From positions 1 through 64,000 of the forward strand of contig JARYLU010000001.1 of NCBI GenBank assembly GCA_029907475.1: a stretch of 64,000 nt of DNA. The letters are read 5' to 3'. Made by a program: the position numbers and the translations under genes. Positions 1-9,075 of this stretch are shown in pieces. The notes below the pieces were generated by a model. It did no database searches. It was not told the origin of the DNA and was given only the letters and a program-made list of their open reading frames with translations. This DNA comes from Bacillota bacterium. GTDB lineage: Bacteria > Bacillota > DSM-12270 > Thermacetogeniales > Thermacetogeniaceae. The first letter of the stretch is position 1; every line of letters begins with the position of its first letter.

Positions 1-210
1 GTTTTTCTTCTTTGGGGTCAATTTTGCCAAAACGCCGTTTGCCCATACCCACAAGCCGCATAAAACCTGGCTCGTGCTGGGGTAAAATATTTTTGCCATT
101 GCCCTAAAACGGCCTATTCATCTTTACTTCCGGTCATCGCAATTGGCTCAATATTTTTAAGAGAAAACTCAAAGTCTTGCCAGGACGTTTTTTTCGGCCA
201 TCGACTTATT
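1..210. other. Left edge, possible partial minus-strand ORF
   Basis: No complete gene is visible. On the minus strand an open frame runs off the left edge. It has an ATG at about 61 followed by codons for MRLVGMGKRRFGKIDP, and a weak CCAGG upstream. It could be the first residues of a neighbouring gene, but the piece is too short to recognise. The rest is AT-rich and shows no clear hairpin or promoter. Confidence 0.25.
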
Positions 211-906
211 TCAGGCCAGAAACGCCGACCTGATGCTTTCCGCGAGGGCTGTAACCAGGGCTTCCTGGCAGGCGAAGATAGGTGAATTTAGGTCTCCTGT
301 TTTATAGTCCCGGTAGATTTCAATGTGCAGTCCGAAGATTTTCCTTCCTTTAAGCTGCATTTCTCTGATCTTCCTGAAAAGGTATGTTTTGGTCGCCCGC
401 ATCACGACCTTTGTATCAAAGGGAAAAAGTCCTACCGATGGTTGAGACAGAGGAAAATCTTCTTTCCAGTACCGGCTCAGGGTTTGGGGGAGCAAAGCCC
501 GGAGGGAGGCGAGTTTCTCTCCAAACTCTTTGTCCAGGGGATGGTACGGCACCAGTTCAAATCCACACGATAGCTCGAGGTTGTAGCGGCCGCGGACGTG
601 CCCGTGAATCTCCAGAAAAAGTTCGACGGGCGGTGCAAGGGCGCGGCCCTGGTAAGCAAGGCAGAGGGCCTGCAACGCCGTTGAGGGGGCAAGGGAAGGC
701 TCCTTATTTAAATCTACGAGGGGCCTCACCCCCTCGGCGACGAGCAGGTTTGCCCCGAGAGTAGCGGCGAGGAGGGCGGCAACCTCCTTGGTAAAATAAT
801 CCGATCCGGGAATGCAGCCGTGGTGGGGAGCGGCCACCACGATTTCCCTTCTTTCTCCCTCCCGGTAAAAGAGGGCATCCTGCGGGTTGTGAATTTCCTT
901 GGCCAT
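211..906 (-). CDS. N-formylglutamate amidohydrolase-like protein
   Basis: A 231-residue protein on the minus strand, opposite to all other genes here. Seen: APHHG near residue 25, an LGANLLVAEGVRPLVDLN stretch near 50-70, and LEIHGHVRG near residue 100. These resemble the metal-binding and substrate motifs of the N-formylglutamate amidohydrolase (HutG-like) fold, which releases glutamate from N-formylglutamate. No other histidine-degradation gene is nearby, so the substrate is unknown. The ATG at 906 is preferred because GGGGG lies 5 bases upstream; an ATG at 942 has no good ribosome site. The fold call is moderate and the function is inference. Confidence 0.6.
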   Translation of the reverse strand: MAKEIHNPQDALFYREGERREIVVAAPHHGCIPGSDYFTKEVAALLAATLGANLLVAEGVRPLVDLNKEPSLAPSTALQALCLAYQGRALAPPVELFLEIHGHVRGRYNLELSCGFELVPYHPLDKEFGEKLASLRALLPQTLSRYWKEDFPLSQPSVGLFPFDTKVVMRATKTYLFRKIREMQLKGRKIFGLHIEIYRDYKTGDLNSPIFACQEALVTALAESIRSAFLA

Positions 907-1185
907 TTTTTCCCCCGTTTTTTGAGTGATCCTTGTTATCATTCTTTATTATTACGCAGAGAACCTGATTCCTGCTGCCGGGGGGATTTTGCCTGCCGTT
1001 TGGAGCCGGCCCCTTGGGTGCGGAACCCCTTCTCATTCAACAGGAAGTCGGGGAAATTTCCTGTGTTTGCCGGGCTCTTTCACTTGGTATAGCGGCCGCG
1101 GAAAAAGTAGACAATAGGAGGCAGCAGGAGTATGATGAATAGTAAATAGCCAAGAAAATACTACCAGACTGACGGAGGCAAGGGG

Positions 1186-2586
1186 ATGCTTACGAAGGCG
1201 GATCTTGAAGAGATTTTACAGGTTGCCCGGAGGGGTGGAAATTTCGCGGAAATTTTTCTCGAGAAAAAGGAAACGACTAAAATCGGCTGTGAGGCGGGAA
1301 AAATTGAAAGGGTGATTTCGGGTTCCGAGCAGGGTGCGGGGATCAGGGTCCTGCGCGGGGAACATACTGCTTACGGTTATACCAACGCCCTCGATAAAGA
1401 GAGTTTAATCGCGCTTGCCCGCCGGGTGGGAAGTGCAGCGCGGGAAAACCCGGACACCCGGGTGAGCCTGGCAACCCGGAATTCTCAACTTGCTCTTCCC
1501 GTTGACCAGCGCCCGGACGAAGCAGAGATTGACAAGAAAACCGCCCTCGTCTGGGCGGCCGACCGGGCGGCGCGGGAAGTTAACGAGGAACTGGTGCGTC
1601 AGGTTACCGTAAACTACGGGGATGCGATTCAGCAGGTAACAATCGCGAACACCGAAGGAACATACGTAGAAGACGAACGCATTCGGTGCCGGCTTGCCGT
1701 AAATGTGGTTGCCGCCGAGGGGGATGTCATCCAAACCGGTTTTGAAGCGGCCGGGGGAACCCGGGGCCTGGAACTCTTCGAGACGGAGGCGCCCTGGGAA
1801 CTCGGGCTCAAGGCGGCACGGCGCGCTCTTTTGATGCTGAATGCCCGGCGTGCCCCGGCGGGGCGTATGGCGGTGGTCCTGGCCGGTGAAGCCGGCGGCA
1901 CCATGATTCACGAAGCCTGCGGGCACGGGTTAGAGGCCGATCTCGTCCAGAAGCGGCTCTCTGTTTATGCCGGAAAGAAGGGGGAGCAGGTCGCCTCGGA
2001 ACTGGTAACGGTGATAGATGACGGGACCCTCGAAGGAAAATACGGCTCGTTTCGTTTCGATGACGAGGGGAACCCGGCAAGGCGTACGGTTTTGATCGAA
2101 CGAGGGATTCTCCAGAACTTTATGTACGATTATCTTACGGCCGCCAGGGACCAGGAACTACCTACCGGAAATGGGCGCCGGGAATCTTTTCAACATAAAC
2201 CGATTCCAAGGATGTCCAATACCTATCTGGTCCCCGGTGACGCTTCCCCAAATGAAATTATCAGGGAGACGAAGACGGGATTGCTCGTCCGGAGGATGGG
2301 GGGCGGGCAGGTTAATACAACCAACGGCGACTTCGTTTTTGAGGTTGCCGAGGGTTATGTAATTAAGGATGGAGAGGTTAGTATGCCCATCCGGGGGGCT
2401 ACCCTGACGGGAAACGGGCCTGAAGTGCTGAAACAGATTGACATGGTGGGGCGCGATCTGGGGTTTGCCATTGGAACCTGCGGGAAAGACGGGCAGGGAG
2501 TGCCGGTTTCGGATGCCCAGCCGACGATCAGGATTCCGGAACTGATCGTGGGAGGAATTCTGGAAGAAGAGGGTGAGCGGGATTGA
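1186..2586 (+). CDS. tldD: TldD-type metalloprotease subunit
   Basis: A 466-residue protein of the TldD/PmbA (U62) family. In characterised bacteria TldD pairs with TldE to form a zinc peptidase in the cytoplasm that trims small modified peptides and unfolded proteins. The zinc-binding motif HEACGHGLEAD is seen near residues 242-252, followed by the conserved YLTAARD and GRRESF regions. The catalytic histidines mark this as the D rather than the E subunit. The start ATG has GGAGG and AAGGGG upstream. It overlaps the next gene, tldE, by four bases, so the two are translationally coupled. The substrate is not indicated by neighbours. Confidence 0.93.
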   Translation: MLTKADLEEILQVARRGGNFAEIFLEKKETTKIGCEAGKIERVISGSEQGAGIRVLRGEHTAYGYTNALDKESLIALARRVGSAARENPDTRVSLATRNSQLALPVDQRPDEAEIDKKTALVWAADRAAREVNEELVRQVTVNYGDAIQQVTIANTEGTYVEDERIRCRLAVNVVAAEGDVIQTGFEAAGGTRGLELFETEAPWELGLKAARRALLMLNARRAPAGRMAVVLAGEAGGTMIHEACGHGLEADLVQKRLSVYAGKKGEQVASELVTVIDDGTLEGKYGSFRFDDEGNPARRTVLIERGILQNFMYDYLTAARDQELPTGNGRRESFQHKPIPRMSNTYLVPGDASPNEIIRETKTGLLVRRMGGGQVNTTNGDFVFEVAEGYVIKDGEVSMPIRGATLTGNGPEVLKQIDMVGRDLGFAIGTCGKDGQGVPVSDAQPTIRIPELIVGGILEEEGERD

Positions 2587-3938
2587 GGGAAACGGCAAAG
2601 CGGGATGAGCGAGAACTGGTTGCGGCCGTTGTAGACGTAGCAAGAAAAGGCGGGGCCGAAATGGCTGAGGCCTATTTTGCCCGGGGTGAAGAACTGGTTG
2701 TTGAAGTCAGGCAGGGGGAAGTTGAAACCTTAAAAATTGCTCGGGAGGAAGGGATCGGAGTCCGGGTCATCCGCGCAGGTCGTTTAGGTTTTGCCTTCAC
2801 TTCCAACTTAAATTGGCCCGCGGTCAAAAAAACTATTAACGATGCCCTTGCAAATGTTCGGACTGCAAGCGAGGATCCCTACCACTCCCTCCCCGACCCG
2901 CCTGCGGCTTACCCTGACCTAAATTTAGAAGATCCTACCCTGAGGGATATACCCCTTGCAGAAAAAATAGAAAAAGCGCGGGAGATCGAAAGGGCGGGGC
3001 ATGCCTTCGACTCTCGCATCAAGCTTACCGAGCGTGCCACCTACGAAGAAGCCCATTACCAGGTTACCATCGCCAATTCCCGGGGCCTGCTGGCCTCCTA
3101 CCGGGGGTCCTTTTGCGGGGGTTATGCTGTGCTGGTGGCTGCAGCAAACGGGGAACAGGAGACGGGTTTTGGTCTCCAGTTTACCCGGAAATTTAAGGAA
3201 CTGGATCCCGGGAAAATCGGGCGGGAGGCTGCTTCCAAGGCGATCAGCTTGTTAGGGGCGCGCCGCCTGGAGACGAAAAGGGTGCCCGTTGTATTTGACC
3301 CTTATGTGGTTACAAATTTTCTTGGAATAATTGCTTCCGCCCTCACGGCAGAAGCCGTACAAAAGGGACGATCTCTATTTGCAGGGAAAGTAGGAAAAAC
3401 CGTGGCTGCAAAGGGAGTTACGGTTGTAGATGACGCAACACTCCCCGGGGGGCTGCTGAGCGCTCCCTTTGACGGGGAAGGGGTTCCGGCGCAGCATACT
3501 GTTCTCATAAAAGAGGGGCAACTGCAGGGTTTTCTCCATAATACTTATACGGCAGCGAAAGACGGGGTGGCTTCGACGGGCAATGCGGCGCGGGGATCGT
3601 ATAAATCACCCCCCGAGTTAGGAAGCACAAATTTTTATTTAACACCGGGAGAGTCAGCGCCGGAGGAAATAATCAAGGGCACCTCACAGGGCCTTTACCT
3701 GGCTGAGGTGATGGGAATGCACACGGCAAACCCAATTTCGGGGGACTTTTCAGTGGGAGCGGCAGGAATTTGGATTGAGCATGGAGAACTAACTAAACCG
3801 GTACGGGGGATGGTAATAGCTGGAAATATTTTGGAGTTGCTGGAAACCGTTGATGCTGTGGGAAACGATTTGCGCTTTTTCATTGGTAAAGGGGCCCCTA
3901 CGATCCGGGTAACAGGTTTAACCGTGAGCGGAAAGTAG
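2583..3938 (+). CDS. tldE: TldE/PmbA-type protease partner subunit
   Basis: A 451-residue TldD/PmbA-family protein lacking the HExxxH metal motif (the equivalent region reads VVTNFLGIIASALTAEAV), as expected for the non-catalytic E subunit that builds the heterodimer with TldD. It starts at a TTG whose last bases overlap the tldD stop (TTGA), and GAGGGTGAG lies just upstream. Shared blocks with the upstream gene include YTAAKDG and STGNAARG near 320-340 and a GMHTANPISGDFS block near 370. The pair is a typical two-gene operon. Confidence 0.9.
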   Translation: MRETAKRDERELVAAVVDVARKGGAEMAEAYFARGEELVVEVRQGEVETLKIAREEGIGVRVIRAGRLGFAFTSNLNWPAVKKTINDALANVRTASEDPYHSLPDPPAAYPDLNLEDPTLRDIPLAEKIEKAREIERAGHAFDSRIKLTERATYEEAHYQVTIANSRGLLASYRGSFCGGYAVLVAAANGEQETGFGLQFTRKFKELDPGKIGREAASKAISLLGARRLETKRVPVVFDPYVVTNFLGIIASALTAEAVQKGRSLFAGKVGKTVAAKGVTVVDDATLPGGLLSAPFDGEGVPAQHTVLIKEGQLQGFLHNTYTAAKDGVASTGNAARGSYKSPPELGSTNFYLTPGESAPEEIIKGTSQGLYLAEVMGMHTANPISGDFSVGAAGIWIEHGELTKPVRGMVIAGNILELLETVDAVGNDLRFFIGKGAPTIRVTGLTVSGK

Positions 3939-3970
3939 TCTGTGTAATTACTGTCAAAGAGGTGAACGGT

Positions 3971-4414
3971 ATGGCGCGGATCCTGGTGTTGCATGGTCCC
4001 AACCTAAATTTGCTGGGAGAACGGGAAGAGGAAATTTACGGCGCTGTTACCCTGGCGGAAATCAACCGGGAGCTGGCGCGGCAGGGAGAAGCCGCAGGGG
4101 TGGAGGTTGATTTTTTTCAGTCGAATCACGAAGGGGACCTGATCGATCGGATTCATGCCGCGAAAAACTCCGCGGACTTGATTATTATTAACCCAGGCGC
4201 GCTTACTCATTACAGCTTCGCCCTCCAGGACGCCCTCCGGGCGGTCCGGTTGCCGGTGATCGAGGTCCATTTAAGCAACATTTACACACGGGAGCCCTGG
4301 CGTCACCAGTCAGTGATTGCACCGGTTGCCCGGGGCCTGATCTGCGGATTTGGTCCCTTTAGCTACACCCTTGCTTTTCAGGCTGCCTGCCGGCTGCTGT
4401 TCACTTCAAGGTAG
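3971..4414 (+). CDS. aroQ: 3-dehydroquinate dehydratase, type II
   Basis: A 147-residue type II dehydroquinase, the usual length. It dehydrates 3-dehydroquinate to 3-dehydroshikimate in the shikimate pathway and forms dodecamers. Seen: HGPNLNLLG at the N-terminus, the catalytic tyrosine in EIYG (residue ~24), INPGALTHYS near 75, EVHLSNIYTREPWR near 100 carrying the active-site histidine and arginines, and RGLICGFG. The ATG at 3971 fits AGAGGTG at the right distance; an in-frame GTG nine bases upstream lies inside that ribosome site. The aroQ-M24 peptidase-efp order matches yqhS-yqhT-efp of B. subtilis. Confidence 0.95.
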   Translation: MARILVLHGPNLNLLGEREEEIYGAVTLAEINRELARQGEAAGVEVDFFQSNHEGDLIDRIHAAKNSADLIIINPGALTHYSFALQDALRAVRLPVIEVHLSNIYTREPWRHQSVIAPVARGLICGFGPFSYTLAFQAACRLLFTSR

Positions 4415-4421
4415 GAAAAAA

Positions 4422-5504
4422 ATGACCGAGGGTGCTCAACAGGAAAGACTGGAAAAAATGCGCCGCCTCCTTGCAACGCAAGACTTAGAGGCGCTCTTCG
4501 TGACAAAACCGGAAAACAGGAGATACTTAAGCGGGTTCACAGGAAGTGCAGGGGTGCTTCTTATTACAGTCGGTAATGCGGTCCTCCTCACGGATGGGAG
4601 GTACGAGGCGCAGGCGCGCCAGGAAGCGCTCCAATGGCAAGTGGTAATTTATAAAAATTCTGTGTTTGAGGTCTTGCCGGAAATTTGCGCGGAATTCCGG
4701 GTGCACGAAATCGGCTTTGAGCAGGACCACCTTACATACCAGCAGTTTGCAAAGCTGCAGGAGCATCTTCCGCTGATCTCCCTGCGTCCCGTCACCGGTT
4801 TTATTGAGAAGTTACGCGTGATTAAAGATGCTACAGAAATCAGTTTGATTCAAGAGGCGGCGGTCGTCACCGGAGCTGCCTTCTGGTATCTTTTGGGCGT
4901 TCTTAACTACGGCCAATCCGAACAGGAAATCGCCGGAACGATGGAATTTTTTATGCGGCGCCACGGTGGAGGCCTTCCCGCTTTTGAAACGATTGTGGCG
5001 GCGGGGGAAAGGGGTTCCTTTCCGCACGGTGTTGCTTCGCAACAGCAGGTCAGGTGCGGTCAGATGGTCGTGATCGATCTTGGGGCGCGCTACCAGGGAT
5101 ATGCGGCAGATCTTACCCGGACGATCTGCCTGGGGCGGGTTGATCCCCGGCAGCGGGAGGTTTATGAGGTTGTCCGGGAAGCCCAGGCACGGGCGTTGGC
5201 TCACCTTCGCCCTGGGGTTCAGGCAGGGGAGGTAGACGCCGCGGCAAGGGGATTTCTCGCTACGCTGGGCTATGGGGAATTTTTTCCCCACTCCCTGGGC
5301 CACGGGGTGGGACTTTCGGTCCATGAGGACCCCAGGCTCGCCCCCCGGCAGGAAACAGTGCTAGAACCGGGAATGGTGATCACCGTCGAACCAGGTGTGT
5401 ACTTGCCAGGTTGGGGGGGTGTACGGATCGAAGACACGGTCCTGGTAACTCAAAACGGTTGCGAAATCCTGACACCTGTAACGAAAGACCTGCTTGTTAT
5501 TTAG
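4422..5504 (+). CDS. M24 family aminopeptidase (Xaa-Pro type)
   Basis: A 360-residue pita-bread metallopeptidase, probably cytoplasmic, cleaving N-terminal residues before proline or acting on short peptides. The N-terminal creatinase-like domain has [12 protein letters not shown]. The catalytic domain has the metal ligands in [18 protein letters not shown] (two Asp), [15 protein letters not shown] (His), TVEPGVY (Glu) and VRIEDTV (Glu). All five ligands appear intact. The start chosen is the ATG following GGTAGG just after aroQ; a longer open frame reaches back into aroQ but has no ribosome site. It is the counterpart of B. subtilis YqhT. Confidence 0.9.
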   Translation: MTEGAQQERLEKMRRLLATQDLEALFVTKPENRRYLSGFTGSAGVLLITVGNAVLLTDGRYEAQARQEALQWQVVIYKNSVFEVLPEICAEFRVHEIGFEQDHLTYQQFAKLQEHLPLISLRPVTGFIEKLRVIKDATEISLIQEAAVVTGAAFWYLLGVLNYGQSEQEIAGTMEFFMRRHGGGLPAFETIVAAGERGSFPHGVASQQQVRCGQMVVIDLGARYQGYAADLTRTICLGRVDPRQREVYEVVREAQARALAHLRPGVQAGEVDAAARGFLATLGYGEFFPHSLGHGVGLSVHEDPRLAPRQETVLEPGMVITVEPGVYLPGWGGVRIEDTVLVTQNGCEILTPVTKDLLVI

Positions 5505-5615
5505 GATTTTCACCAGTTTTGATTACAACGAAAAATTAGGAGCGGAAAGGAGTGAAAACCTGGTCAAGCGGAGTTGCCCGTACCTGCGCGGGTAGGATGA
5601 GAGCCAGGGAGAAGG

Positions 5616-6173
5616 ATGATTTCGACAAATGATTTTCGGACTGGTTTAACCATTGAAGTTGATGGGGAAGTTTACAGTGTCGTGGATTTTCAGCATGTCA
5701 AACCTGGAAAAGGTTCGGCTTTTGTGCGCTCCAAGTTGAAGAATCTCCGGACGGGTGCAGTTATCGAGCGGACCTTCCGGGCGGGAGAAAAAGTCCCCCG
5801 CGCGCACCTGGAAAGAAAAGAGATGCAGTACCTTTACCGGGAAGGGGATTCCTTCGTCTTTATGGATAACGAGACATACGACCAGATCAGCCTCAGCGAG
5901 GACCAGTTAGGGGATAGTGTAAAATATTTAAAGGAGAACTCGAATATTTACTTGTTAATTTACGCCGGGAATTTGATCGGAAGCGAGCTTCCCCATGCGG
6001 TCGAATTAGAGGTTGTTGCCACCGACCCGGGAATCCGGGGGGACACGGCAACAGGGGGGACGAAACCTGCTACCCTGGAGACGGGCCTCGTGATCCAGGT
6101 ACCCCTTTTCGTGGAAGTGGGTGATGTCATCCGGGTTGATACCAGAACGGGGGAATATCTAGAACGGGTCTAG
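5616..6173 (+). CDS. efp: Translation elongation factor P
   Basis: 185 residues, the normal EF-P length, with the three beta-barrel domains. EF-P binds between the P and E sites and rescues ribosomes stalled on polyproline. Seen: the N-terminal ISTNDFRTG, the loop [12 protein letters not shown] near 28-39 with the lysine that is modified in many bacteria, and the C-terminal signature [17 protein letters not shown] near 136. The start is an ATG with AGGGAGAAGG upstream. The preceding 110 bases carry no recognised regulatory element. Confidence 0.97.
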   Translation: MISTNDFRTGLTIEVDGEVYSVVDFQHVKPGKGSAFVRSKLKNLRTGAVIERTFRAGEKVPRAHLERKEMQYLYREGDSFVFMDNETYDQISLSEDQLGDSVKYLKENSNIYLLIYAGNLIGSELPHAVELEVVATDPGIRGDTATGGTKPATLETGLVIQVPLFVEVGDVIRVDTRTGEYLERV

Positions 6174-6246
6174 TTTCTCGTGAAATTTCAGGTTGATGGA
6201 GGGAAATAATAATATTTAAATTAGGAAGCTGGGAGGTTTGAAAACA

Positions 6247-6747
6247 GTGGATGATTTACGAGAAAGAATCGCCTATCTCCAGGGTCTGGCAGAAGGCCTG
6301 AAGCTTGAAGAAGGAAAAGATGAAGCGAAGATTCTCAAACAGATTATTGATCTCCTTGCAGATCTCGTGGATGAGGTGGAAGAGCTCCGCGTCGCCCAGG
6401 AGGATCTTGAAGATTACCTGGAGTGTCTTGATGAAGAACTGGAAGAAGCAGAAGACGAATTTGAAGATGATTTTGAAGAGGAATCTTTTCAAAATGAAGA
6501 AAATGGTAATGCCCTGAACTGTGAAGAAGATATAGATTATGTGGAGATGGAGTGCCCCAAGTGCCATGACATCATCTGTTTTGAGGCCGACCTTGTCGAT
6601 GACGAGGATGTCGTGGAGGTAACCTGTCCCAATTGTAATGAAGTTGTTTTTGTAAACGACGGTTCCATGCCGCTCCCTCCGGGCCTGGAAAAAAGGAGGG
6701 AACAAAAAACAGCCCCTTTTTCAGAGGACGAGAACGAAGATATCTAG
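6247..6747 (+). CDS. CD1247-type protein with C-terminal zinc ribbon
   Basis: About 166 residues. Seen: an N-terminal helical segment (LRERIAYLQGLAEGLKL), a very acidic coiled-coil-like middle (runs of Glu and Asp from about 40 to 90), and two CPxC pairs (CPKC and CPNC, about 26 residues apart) that could bind one zinc. This layout is common in clostridia just ahead of spoIIIA but has no established function. The start is uncertain. A TTG at 6238 sits one base from GGGAGG, which is too close, while the GTG at 6247 is ten bases away, so the GTG is preferred. Confidence 0.7.
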   Translation: MDDLRERIAYLQGLAEGLKLEEGKDEAKILKQIIDLLADLVDEVEELRVAQEDLEDYLECLDEELEEAEDEFEDDFEEESFQNEENGNALNCEEDIDYVEMECPKCHDIICFEADLVDDEDVVEVTCPNCNEVVFVNDGSMPLPPGLEKRREQKTAPFSEDENEDI

Positions 6748-6776
6748 GTTTTAGTCTGCTCATCTGATCTAAAATA

Positions 6777-6812
6777 AAAAAGCTCCTCATTGAGTTAGGA
6801 GGGCTTTTTTAT
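6777..6812 (+). terminator. Rho-independent terminator
   Basis: AGCTCCTC and GGAGGGCT form a stem around a short loop, followed by a run of six T and then more T-rich sequence. It closes the efp-zinc ribbon transcript ahead of spoIIIA. Confidence 0.75.
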
Positions 6813-6905
6813 TTTTTGGGGGCCTGAGATGGGCTCCTTTTTTCATAAACCTGGTAAAAAATAAATATCTATATTAGGGAAAGACAGGGAAAGGGGGAAC
6901 GTCGG

Positions 6906-7916
6906 GTGCTTTGTCTTCCGTCACCGGTGCAGGAAATCCTTCCATATCTTGCGCCCTCTCTCGGGGAGATTCTCATGCAGTTACCGCCGTCGCGGGTCCA
7001 GGGCCTTGAAGAAATCAGGATCCGGAAAAACCGTCCCCTGGCCGTCCGTCTTGATCGAGGAGAGTTCTTTTTGAATTCGAAGGGGGGCCTGGTTGCTTCG
7101 GCTTCAGAAGCTCATCACGTTTCCGGTGAGGAGATCTGGAAAACGGTCCAGTTGATCAGCCAGGGTTCGGTTTATGCCTTTGAAGAGGAGTTCCGAAAGG
7201 GGTATCTTACCTTACCGGGTGGGCACCGGGTCGGTCTAACAGGAAAGGCCGTGCTGGAAGGAGGCTCGATCAAAACCTTAAGCGACCTGGGCAGTTTAAA
7301 TTTCCGGATCGCCCGCGCAGTTCCCGGTGCTGCCGATCCTCTTTTGCCCTATGTCTTGAACCTCAAAGAAGAACGGGTGTTTCACACCTTAATCATTTCT
7401 CCCCCCCGGGCGGGGAAGACAACCATTTTACGCGACCTGATCCGCCACTTAAGTTACGGCATCCCCCGTCTCAAATTCCCGGGGCTCAACGTAGGGGTAG
7501 TAGACGAGCGGAGCGAGCTTGCATCATGTTTTGCCGGAGTTCCCCAGCATGACCTCGGTCCCCGCGTGGACGTCCTAGACCACTGCCCCAAGGCGGCAGG
7601 GATGATGATGTTGTTGCGGTCGATGTCCCCCCAGGTAATAGCCACTGATGAGATCGGACGCCTTGAGGATGTAACCGCCCTTTGGGAGATGGTTCATACC
7701 GGTGTCAGTATCCTGGCAACGGCGCATGCCTCCTGCTGGGAAGAGCTGGAGCAGCGCCCCTACATTCAGGATTTAATTGCACGGCAAATTTTTCAGCGCT
7801 ACGTTTTTTTAAGCAGGCGCAAAGGGCCAGGAACCATCGAAGGGGTTTGGGACGAACTGAGAAGCCCTCTTCCAGGCGGGCGAAAAAGGTGGGAGGCGGA
7901 ATGTTTATCAAGCTGA
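6906..7916 (+). CDS. spoIIIAA: Stage III sporulation protein AA, secretion-like ATPase
   Basis: A 336-residue cytoplasmic ATPase of the secretion ATPase class. In B. subtilis it powers the SpoIIIA-SpoIIQ channel joining mother cell and forespore and is needed for SigG activity. Seen: Walker A PPRAGKTTILRDL near residue 165, Walker B-like VGVVDERSEL near 197, and IATDEIG near 247. The GTG start follows GGGGGA at good spacing. It is the first gene of a complete eight-gene operon and overlaps spoIIIAB by 16 bases. In Bacillus the operon is read by SigE in the mother cell; I see no unambiguous SigE site here. Confidence 0.96.
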   Translation: MLCLPSPVQEILPYLAPSLGEILMQLPPSRVQGLEEIRIRKNRPLAVRLDRGEFFLNSKGGLVASASEAHHVSGEEIWKTVQLISQGSVYAFEEEFRKGYLTLPGGHRVGLTGKAVLEGGSIKTLSDLGSLNFRIARAVPGAADPLLPYVLNLKEERVFHTLIISPPRAGKTTILRDLIRHLSYGIPRLKFPGLNVGVVDERSELASCFAGVPQHDLGPRVDVLDHCPKAAGMMMLLRSMSPQVIATDEIGRLEDVTALWEMVHTGVSILATAHASCWEELEQRPYIQDLIARQIFQRYVFLSRRKGPGTIEGVWDELRSPLPGGRKRWEAECLSS

Positions 7917-8421
7917 TCGGCGCTTTTCTCGTAATCAGTACGGCGGGTCTTGCCGGGCTTCAAATTGCCTCTTATTATTCGCTCCGCCCGCGCCAGTTGC
8001 GCGCCCTGCAGGCGGCTCTCCAAATGTTAGATACGGAGATTATGTACGGCGCAACTCCTCTTCCTGCAGCCTTGAAAAAGATTGGACAGGCAGCAGAACC
8101 TCCGGTCAGTGCGATTTTTCTTACTGCGGGCGAGTTGCTTGGAACCCCGGCAGGTTATACGGCAGCAGAGGTGTGGAGCAAGTCTCTCCTGCAGGAGCGG
8201 GAGAAAACCGTCTTGAGTAAGGAGGATCTGGCAATCCTGCATGCTTTTGGTGAAGGGTTGGGAATTTCCGACCGCCAGGAGAACATAAAAATATTACTTT
8301 AACTTCTCTGCACCTGCGCCAGGAAGAAGAAAAAGCACGGCGGGAACGGGAAAAGAACGAGCGTCTCTGGCGGTACGGGGGTTTTTTAATCGGGTTAAGC
8401 CTTGTTCTGTTGTTTTTATAA
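7901..8421 (+). pseudogene. spoIIIAB: Stage III sporulation protein AB, frameshifted
   Basis: The ATG at 7901 opens a SpoIIIAB protein with an N-terminal hydrophobic segment, TEIMYGATPLPAAL near 45 and LGISDRQENIK near 120, but the frame stops at 8300-8302 after 133 residues. The missing tail is present in the -1 frame: TLTSLHLRQEEEKARRER, then LWRYGGFLIGLSLVLLFL and a stop at 8421. One extra A in the run of five A at 8287-8291 would restore a normal 173-residue protein, aligned without gaps. The truncated form would lose the C-terminal membrane anchor. It may be a true mutation, an assembly error, or slippage on AAAAA. All neighbouring spoIIIA genes are intact. Confidence 0.88.
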
Positions 8422-8445
8422 AGAGCAAGAGAGAGGGGTTGCGGC

Positions 8446-8643
8446 ATGAATGTGGACCTGATTTTTAAGATCGCTGGGATTGGCATCCTGATTTCGGTTC
8501 TTCATATTATTCTCAAGCAGGCAGATAAAGAGGAGCAGGCCCAGATGCTGACGCTGGCAGGTGTGGTTGTCGTTTTGATCATGGTAGTTCAGATGATTAA
8601 CCAGCTCTACACCATGGTTCGCTCCGTTTTTCGCCTCTTTTAA
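8446..8643 (+). CDS. spoIIIAC: Stage III sporulation protein AC
   Basis: A 65-residue membrane protein, the standard size, with two hydrophobic helices (about 5-25 and 36-55) flanking a short charged loop (QADKEEQAQ). SpoIIIAC is a small mother-cell membrane part of the SpoIIIA export apparatus. The start ATG has GAGAGAGGGG upstream. It sits between the frameshifted spoIIIAB and spoIIIAD in the usual order. Confidence 0.95.
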   Translation: MNVDLIFKIAGIGILISVLHIILKQADKEEQAQMLTLAGVVVVLIMVVQMINQLYTMVRSVFRLF

Positions 8644-8661
8644 CTTGAAGGGGGGAGTACC

Positions 8662-9048
8662 TTGGAAATATTGCAGGTCGTGGGTCTCGGTCTCGTCGTT
8701 GCCGTGCTTGCGGTGCTCTTGCGGGAGGAACGCCCCGAAATCGCCCTCCTCCTTGCGCTGGGATTCGGGATCATGATCTTTATTATGATTTTAGGGAAGA
8801 TGGGGGCAGTCATCACCGTTTTTCGGGATCTCACCAGGCGCGCCCAGATTGATGAGTTGTACCTGACCACCCTTTTGAAAATCTTAGGAATTGCTTACAT
8901 CGCGGAGTTTGGTGCTCAGATCTGCCGGGATGCGGGGGAGGGGACGATTGCAAGCAAGATCGAGGTGGCCGGAAAAGTCCTGATTTTAATCCTGGCTCTA
9001 CCGATCTTCGCGGCAATTCTGGAGGTAATTGTCCGTCTGCTTCCTTGA
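8662..9048 (+). CDS. spoIIIAD: Stage III sporulation protein AD
   Basis: A 128-residue protein with three or four hydrophobic helices. It belongs to the same small membrane family as SpoIIIAC and carries EFGAQICRDAGEGTIASKIE near 90-109, a stretch typical of SpoIIIAD. It starts at a TTG with GGGGGAG six bases upstream. It forms part of the membrane platform of the mother cell-forespore channel. Confidence 0.95.
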   Translation: MEILQVVGLGLVVAVLAVLLREERPEIALLLALGFGIMIFIMILGKMGAVITVFRDLTRRAQIDELYLTTLLKILGIAYIAEFGAQICRDAGEGTIASKIEVAGKVLILILALPIFAAILEVIVRLLP

Positions 9049-9075
9049 GGTCCGGTTTCGTAAGGAGGATGTTTT

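Noticed and set aside
1131-1148. A five-codon leader (ATG ATG AAT AGT AAA TAG) with AGGAGG upstream of tldD
   Set aside because: It is too short to judge and has no linked attenuator hairpin; probably chance.
6840-6905. SigE promoter for spoIIIA
   Set aside because: ATA-rich candidates are present but none shows both SigE boxes at 13-15 base spacing, so no call was made.
8287-8291. Programmed -1 frameshift as the certain explanation for spoIIIAB
   Set aside because: AAAAA allows P-site slippage, but there is no X XXY YYZ heptamer and no strong downstream hairpin, so mutation or sequence error is at least as likely.
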